A stretch of DNA of 64,000 nt from Chelonoidis abingdonii (Eukaryota; Chordata; Testudines; Testudinidae). The notes under the pieces are model-generated. The model was not told where the DNA came from. It was given only the letters and a program-made list of their open reading frames with translations, and searched no databases. Location: the NCBI RefSeq assembly GCF_003597395.2, contig NC_133769.1, forward strand, positions 44,042,417-44,106,416, given 5' to 3'. The number at the start of each line of letters is the position of its first letter. Positions within the stretch are counted from its first letter, which is position 1. Positions 10,660 through 19,103 of the stretch are shown piece by piece. The position numbers and the translations under genes are program-made.

Positions 10660-11600
10660 AAATTTACCAGACTCCGGGGTGGCATTTTGTCCCTTCCATG
10701 TCTTCTGTATGCTCAGTGATGGGATGTTCCTCAGAGGGGGCGGGCTTCAAAAAGCTGCTTTGAGTATGGGCCCAAGGATGTGCTGCTGCTGCTCCAGGTG
10801 CAAAGCCCCTTCTGGGACTGGTTTCAGCAGCAGTCACTTCACTGGCCTCACTCAGTGCCTGCTGCAGGCTCCCGTCAGTCCCCACGCTGGATTCTTGAGC
10901 TAGCAGGGAACCACCCCAGCTGACCAAGTCATCATGCACCAATATTTACTCTGTGCTCATCTCAGTACCTCACACCCAGTCAAACTCCTCATAAAACAGG
11001 CAAGCCTGCCACCTTCTTCGCTATTTGCTAGTACGCATGGTCATTCCTGATACTCCTGGTACTCCTACTAAAGTCCATTGTTTTGCTGGCCTCACACCAG
11101 AGAGTCACCAAAACCTGGTTGTGCTCCTGGGACCATGACGCAGTGTGCTTTGCCAAAGCATTCTTCTGTTCAGTCTCCTGTGCAAACAAGAAGGCTCTCT
11201 TGATGGTGTGTTGCAGTTCTGTGGTCAGAAGACCGGCAATGGAAGGGTTAAAAACTGACTCACCAAGCGGCCGTGTTACACCAAGCTGGGTTGTTTCCAT
11301 TTTTCTGGAGTCAAATGAAGATTCTTCAGCTAGAAAGGAGAAGGGAAGTTGACTTATAGGATTGTGGGTTATTTTTGGCAGACTACCAGAACCCTAGTTG
11401 AGTGTGGAGGGGTCTGCCGCATATATCCTGCAAAACGATAGGGCTTGAACTGTGAATCCCAACTTGATGCTGTCTCAAAACATCCACTCCCAGAACCTTC
11501 TGGGTCTGAGCCTGAGTCAGAGATTTGTGTGTAGATAGAAGCGGGGGTGGGCTCAAGCCTGAGTCTAAGCTAAGGTTATCACTGCAGTTTAGACATACCT
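10660..11600 (-). mobile_element. Probable Harbinger element carrying the SANT/MYB-like gene, minus strand
   Basis: On the minus strand the block starts at 11600 with AGGTATGTCTAAACTGCAGT, a mutated form of the AGGGTATGTCTACACTGCA end found at 16814. A few hundred bases of leader follow, then the SANT/MYB-like reading frame described separately. Part of the leader (11500-11600) resembles the MITE at 8425-8667. The 3' end near 10660 is not defined and no matching inverted end was found there. Confidence 0.5.
10664..11300 (-). pseudogene. SANT/MYB-like DNA-binding protein remnant (Harbinger second gene?)
   Basis: The minus frame from 11300 contains WSQEHNQVLVTLWCEA, then about 20 residues later NDHAYQQIAKKVA across the end of the open part. 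The pattern of a Trp near the start, hydrophobic L..LW, then N…Y..IA is that of a SANT/MYB-like (trihelix) domain. A second stretch (10942-10664) continues in another frame with acidic and Ser/Thr-rich sequence, so at least one frameshift and a stop separate them. PIF/Harbinger transposons encode such a protein beside the transposase, where it helps DNA binding and nuclear import. Alternatives are an unrelated SANT-domain retrocopy. No intact product is expected. Confidence 0.45.
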
Positions 11601-12394
11601 GACGTTTGGGTTTATCCCAAAGAATCATCTGCATGTAACACTCCACACTTAATATTGGGCCGGATCAAGCTCTGTTAGTACAAAATTAAATCTGGATTTG
11701 AAAATAGAAAAATAGGGAAATTCAGTCAATGGCTCCCATGGCAACCTTTACAGCTAAATCCCATCGAGTGAAACTCCACTCAAAGAAATTTCCTGACTGG
11801 GAAAATAATTTCTACTACTTTTAATACTCTGCTAAAAATATGACCCAACATGGACAGGGTAGCCTTTTTCATGAGCTGAAAGTTAGCCAAGCTAACTTAG
11901 TTGTCTTATATGGTATGGAAATCCAGTAAGGAAGCTAATGCACTGTTCCCAGCTGAGAATCCTGCACTCAGATGTAATTTCAATCATGCAGTAGTGACAT
12001 GTTATATTCCCAGACCACACTGCAATCATCATAGGCATAATAAAAGAACCTATATATAATTACATGCTACCAAGAAGGAATGGGTTTGCATTATGAATTA
12101 TCCAGCCAAAGAAAACACAACGGCTTTGAGTTGCCATTGGCTAACACAGTATTTGGTACCAAATGATGGCATATCATGGAAACTAGTAAGAAAACAACTC
12201 ACTACTCTGCCTAACTTCTGGGTCCTAATGCTCATTAGGTTGGAGAACCTCCTAAGACCACAGATTAACTTCTAGACAGCAAAGAGTTGGATATCATCCA
12301 CACAAGGGCCTGACTCTGATATCATTTACCTAATTTTATTCAAATTTAACTCCACTGGGACACAGACAATTTAATGCACTGCTGACATAATTTA
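11601..12394. other. Non-coding DNA with a decayed palindromic MITE
   Basis: Mostly unrecognised. The segment 12306-12370 (GGCCTGACTCTGATATCA … AACTCCACTGG) resembles one half of the short palindromic MITE type also seen at 14176-14264. Confidence 0.45.
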
Positions 12395-12399
12395 GCCAC

Positions 12400-13229
12400 T
12401 GTCATAGCTTTCCTACTCAGATTTGAACCTTAGCGTTCATAAACTGAGAAGCTAGCATGAACCCTCTAAGCTTAATTACCAGCTTAGATCTGATATCGCT
12501 GCCACAGCCAAATTCCAGGTTTTGGCTCCCTCTGGTCTCCCCAAAACCTTCCCTGGGGCCCCAAGACTCGAGGCCCTGAGTCTCACAAACAAAGGGAAAT
12601 AACCCACTTCCCTTCCTGCTCTTTACTCCTCCCAGATTTCCCACCCTGGTATACTAGGAGATTTCCCCGCTTCAATCCCTTGAAACCAAAAACAGAGAGG
12701 ACAATTTACCTTCCCCCTCTCTTTTCCCCTCCCAGTCTTTCCCTGAGAGAGACAGTAATCCTGGCACAGAGATTCCTATCCCCTTGCTATAACTAGAAAA
12801 AGAAAAGTCAACAAGTTTTAAAAAACGAAAGCTTTATATAAAAGAGAAAGAAAAAGACAAAAAAAAAATCTCGTATCAAAGTGACAATACAGGGCTATGC
12901 TTAAAAGAAAGATATGAATAAACAGCCTTATTCAATAATAATCCAATTTAAAACATTCCAGCAAATACTACCACATGTAAATACAAAAAAAAACAATAAC
13001 AGCCTATTGTTTGTACCTTTGTACTCACAACTGGAACTGAAAGATTAGAAGCTTGAAGATAGAAAGCCCTCTCATAGCTGAGAGCCAGACAAAAGACACA
13101 GACCCAACATTCCCCCTGAGCTTTGAAAAATCCGGTTTCCTGATCGGTCCTCTGGTCAGGTGTTTGGTTCCCTTTGTTAACCCTTTACAGGTGAAAGAAA
13201 CATTAACCCTTAGCTATCTATTTATGACA
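12400..13229 (-). mobile_element. Solo LTR with perfect 5-bp target duplication, minus strand
   Basis: The block is bounded by TGTCATA at 12400 and TATGACA at 13229 and flanked on both sides by GCCAC (12395-12399 and 13230-13234). TG…CA ends with a 5-bp duplication are typical of integrase-made LTR insertions. Read on the minus strand it has a TATA-like TTTATATAAAG near 12830-12840. It has no gag or pol code. It is related along its length to the outer LTR at 30207-31582, sharing CCTAAGCTTAAT, ACCAGCTTAGA and GTTAACCC-TTTACAGGT. Gypsy or retroviral origin cannot be separated here. Confidence 0.85.
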
Positions 13230-13234
13230 GCCAC

Positions 13235-14175
13235 AAACCCAGTTTAACTGGCCCAAGAAGGCTCAATCCAGTGTAAAGATGATCCTGTAGTTAACATGCA
13301 GTTGACAGGCACACATGCATCCTATACCCCTACTTGCTGTCAACAAAGTGATGGGGAAAGAGGTCTTCCAGAGTGCTCTGTCCCTTACCATTACAGACTG
13401 TGTTTTCAGGCCAGTAAAGGCCAGTGTACGCTACAGCACATCTCAGGCTGCTCTACCACAGTACAGTGAGGGAATAGCCCAGCATAAAGGACCACGGTAT
13501 TACCAAAGGGAGTTTTAAACTGATTTTTCCACACTTGTTGCTAAAGTTCCACACTCGTGGCCATCTCCTGACATCTTTGCCTTCCAGCGCGTCATTCCTT
13601 TACACTGGTGTAACTGAGAGCAGAATCAGACACGTTCTTCAGCACCTGGAAAGAGAAAATAATTTCTGCTGAGAGCAAACCTCATGATACAGAGCCAGTA
13701 AAGGCCTTGTTCCGTAAAGCATCATGGGACATGAAATGGAAACCGGCGTTGATGCCTTTCAGACTGATGGCCATATGTGATGTTTGCCTCTGACAACCAC
13801 CCCATTATGTTGATTTCAGGGTTTTCTCACTCAGCATGATCCTTCTGCTGTCAGTTACTCTTGTAGGTCACCATTCTCCACAGAGGAAGTGCAATTTCTT
13901 TCATGCTGTCCATCAGCTATTGCCTGGAGTCTTCCCATTTTGAAAGCACTAAGAAGCAGCTTTGTTAGTGAGAATATGGATTCTCCTCCATGAGATTAAA
14001 CCTAGGGAAATTCCTGAATGGCTCTCTATATAGCTGAAGCAATAACACAATTTTTTTTTAATAAAAAAAATCCTATTTTCCTAATAAAGAGAAAATACAC
14101 AAAAGCATATACAGGATAACTGCCAACAATACCACTAACCAAAACCATCAGCTCAGCAAGAATGAGTAACTCAAA
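13235..14175. other. Non-coding DNA, nothing recognised
   Basis: A short piece near 13600-13630 (TTTACACTGGTGTAACTGAG) looks like one arm of the palindromic MITE type. The other sequence is unrecognised; A/T runs occur near 14050-14090. Confidence 0.45.
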
Positions 14176-14264
14176 GGGCCAAATCCTCAGCTGGTATAAA
14201 TCAGTGTAACTCCACTGAAGTCAAAGACACTATAGACATTTTATACCAGCTAAGGATCTGCCCT
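14176..14264. mobile_element. Short palindromic MITE
   Basis: The left arm GGGCCAAATCCTCAGCTGG pairs with the right arm CCAGCTAAGGATCTGCCCT, and the centre reads AACTCCACTGAAGTCAAAG. The whole 89 bp can fold on itself. Similar units are at 25700-25786 and, more decayed, at 28117-28165, 45352-45425, 47488-47550 and 56853-56900. Confidence 0.7.
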
Positions 14265-15374
14265 CAGAAAGGATGCAAACCTATATTTTTCTTTTCAAAT
14301 GTCATTTCCCACACTTCCTGTCCCTCAGTGACACACAATGAAGAAGTAGACTACTTTTTTGGAGAGGGCAAAAGCTTATCAACTTCAATCAAATACTGAA
14401 ATCAGAAAGGGTCAATCGTTACAGTCAGCACAGCAGAAGAAAGCCTGCAAAAGCTGTGTGTAGCAACACTTATAGTATAAAATAATTTATATTCCTAACT
14501 GAAGCTTCTTCTAACATATAGTATCTGTCATGGGTGCTACCGAGGCTGCTGTGTGTTGTTCAGCTGTATTTCACTGGATCCATTTTTATAACTCAGTTGA
14601 ACATAGAACTTAAATACTGAACGAAAAAAATTGTTTGGGGTGTGAGAGGAAATATCAGTGGCAGATGCTAACTTGTTTTATTCTTATTGGTTTTGAATTG
14701 GCATGAAGATGAGCTGGAGAGCATAATCTGAAAAGTTCCTAGTTCAGGTCCTGTTTTAGAACACTTTGTTAAAATTTCACACCTGACATGAAACTGGCAA
14801 AGAATTTTACACACACACACACACACACACACTATTAATACTCATTGAGAATGGCCTGAAGTGTTGGAGTTTAGTAAAACTGACTTAATAAAAAAACAAA
14901 ACAGGGATATGAGGGTATAAAATAGCAAATGAGTGATGGGAGTAAGAAGAAAACACCCCTATGCACCCATCCTCCAACCTCCAGAAGAATCTGTGATCTC
15001 AGAGAACTTTGCCTATTGGTGAGAAATTAAATCCAAACCAGCCAAATGGATCATCAGTGACCTGCTGCTCAACAGGAGCACTTGCTGGAATATTGGGAAA
15101 GATAAGTGCTCCCCTGCTGAGGCATAGGTCAAGTGTAAAAGTACAGTGTCCCCTCCTTCCCTCCTTCCCAGCACAAATCCACAAAACTAATTCATATGTT
15201 TTCAGGCTCTCTCTCTCTCTCTCTCGGTATCCTCTTCTCCAATCACTGATTGTTTAAGTGCAATTATCATTGTGAACTGCAGGCTGTCTCACTCAAAGAT
15301 ATGACAAAGAACTGCACCTGACTGCCAGCACTGAATGTGGAGCAATCTCAAAATAGGAAATTCTAACTAATTCT
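14265..15374. other. Non-coding DNA with AC and CT microsatellites
   Basis: (AC)n lies at about 14809-14832 and (CT)n at about 15207-15224. The frames at 14999-15592 on the minus strand are short and unrecognised, except where they enter the Harbinger relic beyond 15481. Confidence 0.6.
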
Positions 15375-15480
15375 GTTAGTTGATCACTTGATGATTGCCT
15401 GCTAGCATTGGCTACTGTCGGAAGACAGGATATTGGGCAAGATGGATCTTTGGTCTGACCCAGTATGGCATTTCTTATGT
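15375..15480 (+). mobile_element. CR1-like LINE tail inserted at the Harbinger relic, plus strand
   Basis: It reads GATCACTTGATGATTGCC, CTGTCGGAAGACAGGATA, then TGGTCTGACCCAGTATGGC and a TTCTTATGT end. This is the same 3' end as the LINE at 2889-3641. It abuts the transposase relic exactly where homology to the DDE protein stops, so it probably truncated that element. Confidence 0.7.
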
Positions 15481-16814
15481 AATTAAGCTGTCTTTTGCCA
15501 GGGCCTCTGCAATCAGGGTATGGTTTCATAAGCCCAAGGCAAAAGTGGGCATGCACAGTCCCCCGGACTAATGGTGGAAACAGCAATTTCATTTATTACA
15601 GACAACAGTTTCATTTGCTAGGAACAGTGTCCCAGCCTGTACATGAATGTAGACTCCTGATCAGTGAAAGATTATGGCATCATGAACTTTCCCAGTGCAA
15701 CACACCTCAACATTCATAAATTGCCCTCTGTGATCCATAATGGCTTGCATAATAATGGAGTAGCACCCTTTGCGGTTTGTGTACTCATGTGCTCCTTGGA
15801 GAAAGCAAACTGTGAGCACATGAGTCCCATAAATGGCTCCAGAGCAGTTAGGAAACCCCATTCTCTCAAAGCCAGCTGTACTTCAGGCATATATTTTATG
15901 TCTGCCATCTTCAGGTAAACCACATGCCTGATTGCCTCAGAAACCTTTGCCACTTTACTCACAGTCAACTTTTCAAAACCAAATTGGTTTGCAATGGACC
16001 TTAAGCAGTCTGGAGTAGTCAGCTTCAAAACAGTTATAGCAACCTGCTTCTGGACTGGCAAGCGTGTCCTCAAACGTGTATTTTTATGCTGGCGTTCAGG
16101 GCAAGCTGCTCACAAAACTCAAGAAATGTACCTTTCTTCATGTGAAAATTCTAGACTTACTGCTGGCCATCCCAGGTCTGCATGATGAGGTGATCCCACC
16201 AGTCTGTGCTTGTGGCCCACTTCTAGAACCTCCAGTCTATGTGCAAGGCATCAGCAGCTATACTGAGTGTCATGAGAAGCATCAGCCAATTCAAGTCTGC
16301 CATGCCTCTTCCTCTGCCTTTGCCTCCTCCTCCTGCTCGATCATAAGCTGTGTCAGGTGCCTTTGGTGGGTCAGAAAACACCACCAAAAATGTCCACCAG
16401 CATCTCACAGAAACTCTGTCCATTTCCTGACACAGGAGTGAAAGCACAAGCAAGAAAAGTTCTTCAAAAAGTGACTTCTCTGGTAGCTGAGAGTGCACAG
16501 ACCAAAATGACTGCTTGGTAGGCTGTGTTGGCAGGCTGTACAAACTTGCTGTGATGTGCAGGGTGGCCAGTAAAGTTTTCCCACAGTGCATCATGGTCAA
16601 AGGGCTAGATCAGCCACATTTCAAGATGGCCCTTAAGAGTTGTTCTGACATGGGTCTTCATGCTGCAGTGTGTATGCTAGAGCCCCAGGTTAGAAAATTC
16701 TTAACATAGGGTTAACAATCAATGCAGACACTCAAAGCCTGGGTTCTCTAACCCCGGGTCAGATGATTCAAATTCCACTAACCCTGGGCTTACATTGCAG
16801 TGTAGACATACCCT
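15481..16814 (-). mobile_element. PIF/Harbinger transposon relic, minus strand
   Basis: On the minus strand it begins at 16814 with AGGGTATGTCTACACTGCA, the terminal repeat type shared with the MITEs at 2471 and 5732 and the fragment at 8669. A leader of about 200 bp, an N-terminal open frame (16600-16223) and a DDE transposase region (16073-15500) follow. The 3' terminal repeat is missing; a CR1-like tail occupies that side. It is the longest Harbinger copy in the window and a good guide to the autonomous partner of these MITEs. Confidence 0.75.
15500..16600 (-). pseudogene. Harbinger DDE transposase pseudogene (DDE_Tnp_4 type)
   Basis: The N-terminal frame has KQSFWSVHSQLPEKS and CQEMDRVSVRCWW. 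Next comes LPVQKQVAITVLKLTTPDCLR, the helix-turn-helix region common before the catalytic core (RSIANQFGFEKLTVSKV). After a frameshift near 15860 the core reads MGFPNCSGAIYGTH, NRKGCYSIIMQAIMDHRGQF and GKVHDAIIF. In active relatives the first motif is GAIDGTH, so the first catalytic Asp is Tyr here; the second Asp (MDHRG) is kept. LMKPYPD follows near 15520. Stops and frame changes rule out function. HARBI1-like enzymes cut and join DNA at TWA-type targets. Confidence 0.75.
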
Positions 16815-16936
16815 CTGAGTAACAGGATATGTGAGAAGAGAAACATGCATCCAGCATGGCACTTTCTATGCTCCTACTTAAATTGTAGATAAGTTCAGAA
16901 AGAAACACTTTAAGGGAGGTGAGGTTTTAGTGTCAT

Positions 16937-17395
16937 CCATATTTGCATTCAAGCCCTTCACAACTGCATCCCAGCCTACATCTCAGACTTTATTTCCTGC
17001 TACATTAGCTCCACTACATCATACCACTTCCTTCTCACACAATCATTTCTGTGCCTCTTACCACAACGCCCCCTATGCTAATCTCAAAATCCATGTTTCA
17101 CCAATCCACCTCCCTCTAGCCATCACATATATATATATAAGAAGTGTGAGTGTATATGTGTATGTATATATGTAAAGAAATCATCAAGGCATGCACATAT
17201 CAAAACTGAGCAACTATGTGATTTTACTAATGTATACTTTGTCCTTCCTCACCCAATTTCACATTATCACGACTATTTCATCTAAATTAGACTATAAGCT
17301 CTTCATGATAGGGATGATATTGTGTCTTTTTATTCACTCTGTGAAGCACTCAGCACATACATTATACATTTAAGCAATGCTACATTATAACAATA
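16937..17395 (+). mobile_element. L2-group LINE fragment, plus strand
   Basis: It reads TTCAAGCCCTTCACAACTGC, ATCCCAGCCTACATCTC, then after about 300 bp AGACTATAAGCTCTTCATGA and a TGAAGCACTCAGCACATAC tail. The same order (ORF end, then the GTAAGCTCTT…GTACAGCRCCTAGCA tail) is seen at 38930-39540, which fits L2-like LINE 3' ends. TA and TG simple repeats interrupt it at 17130-17175. Confidence 0.6.
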
Positions 17396-18159
17396 AGCCA
17401 CTGCAGTAGGTATTTCAATGCCACTCAGTTCTGACCATCTTTTATTTGCTAATGAGTAGAACTGTGTGACTAATTTATTTTTTGTTCACTGGTCACCTCT
17501 TTCTCTGTTTTTTTGAATGACAACCAAGTCTCCTTGTGACTCTAGATCCCAAAATTTTTCGGCTGAAATTATTTCACAAATTCATGTTGAATTCATTAAT
17601 AGTTTGTCAATCTGAAACTGCATTTTTCAAATTGTCTGAAAAATTTTCCCCAGCCTTACTGAAGCATTTTCCTTTCATTTAGCCAATGAGTCAGTCATAC
17701 CCTCATAATTTTCACTCTCCTGAATACAATCCTTACCCCATATATTCACAATTTGGAGGAAGCTTTTGGAGGACATGGGGAGACCTCACCCTAAATGTGC
17801 TAGAATTCAACTGAATGCACTTTTCACCCTTGAAGCAATCAGAAGCCAGTGTAACTTAGACCAACCTCAAGAGTGTTCTAAAATATGCCAGTCTGTGAAG
17901 ATCTGCTAGAGGACCATGATGTCAACAGGACTAACTGGAGCAGAGTGTAGTCTGTAACCACACCCACTCCCAACACCATGACACAATCCCTATGCTGGGA
18001 GCTGGTCGGGAATTTTTCAACAGAATGTTTTTTCATCTGAAATGGTTGATTTGTCATAACTGAAACTGTTCACCAGAAAGGGTTGGAAATGTTTTTTATA
18101 GGGTCCTCAGAGGGTCAGGCAGCCTAGCAGTTAGGGTACATGACTTCCATCCCTTTGCT
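17396..18159. other. Non-coding DNA with an old T/A-rich repeat
   Basis: Around 17560-17650 and 18005-18095 the text is rich in AATTTTTC, TGAAACTG and CACCAGAAAGGG. Similar text recurs near 4480-4620, 18830-19080, 48585-48950 and 62998-63235, so this is probably an old interspersed repeat of unknown class. Confidence 0.4.
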
Positions 18160-18800
18160 TCTCTAACTGGAAGGCAGAGGTGCCTGGTTCCTGACCTTAG
18201 GATGGGAATCTCCTGGCCTCTACCCACATCTGAACCTTAGACCTTAAAGGAGTGTGAAAAGGGGACCTGGGCCCTCCCTCTCCATTGGGTCCCAGCCCAG
18301 GGTGCTGTGGGAAGCAACAAAGTCTTCCTGGCAGAGAGTCTAAAACTACTACTGTGAGCTACGTCCTACTTATGTCCCTTCAGTTTGGGGCATAGCCCCT
18401 GTAGTCCAAACAATCTGTAGTGGCTCTTCTGGAGTAGCATTTCCTTGTGGGCCTCTGCAGCATCCTGCTGCAGCTTCAGGTCCCACTGAGTGGGGGCAGA
18501 TGTAAGGTTGGAGGCCTAACGACAAAATATCCTTAAATAGCAAAGTTCATTCATTGCCCAGTGTTCCCCAGTCTCCTCCCCAGTCTATTTTTCGGTCAGG
18601 GAGCAGTGCTTCTCCCCCCAGCAGTTGTCCTGGATGTCAGGCTTGTAGTGAAGCTCCCCTCAGGCAGAGATGCAGAGCTGCCTCTCCACCAGTCAGCCCA
18701 GACAGAGCCAGATTCCCTTCTTTTCTTCCCTCACCAGGCCTGGCATTCTGCAGCTATAGTGGGACAGTGACAGCTAGGCCCATGGGCTCTATTTAACTCC
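18160..18800 (-). mobile_element. Decayed LTR-like block
   Basis: GGACCTGGGCCCTCCCTCTCC and GGTCCCAGCCCAGGGTGCTG near 18270-18310 match the conserved segment of the LTRs at 42228-42858 and 57877-58566. By analogy the LTR lies on the minus strand. Borders are uncertain and no target duplication was found. Confidence 0.35.
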
Positions 18801-19103
18801 TTTCTGTTGGTGTGACTTGTTTCTGCTCCATCACAGTTTCATTTTGATATTCCCCAAGCAAAAAATTCCAGGATCCATGAATGTCGTTATGGTTTGAAAT
18901 GTAAGTAATTATAGTTAAAAAAAATAGTCAAAATAAAAACAAACATTTTTGAATATGTCAAAACATTTCTATTGACCTCAGCTGGTTGGGTATTTTTGTC
19001 TTGTTCTGTTTTTTCAGATTTTTGGTTTGCAAAAAATTTTCAGGTTTCAAATTTTAATCCTGATTCAGGACAAGAACATTTTTTGTTATATATATATATA
19101 ATC

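Noticed and set aside
13222..13234. Considered tRNA or other RNA gene near LTR borders
   Set aside because: No A-box/B-box pair or cloverleaf is visible; the borders fit an LTR.
15664..16441. Plus-strand frames of 63-125 codons
   Set aside because: They are shadows of the minus-strand Harbinger transposase relic.
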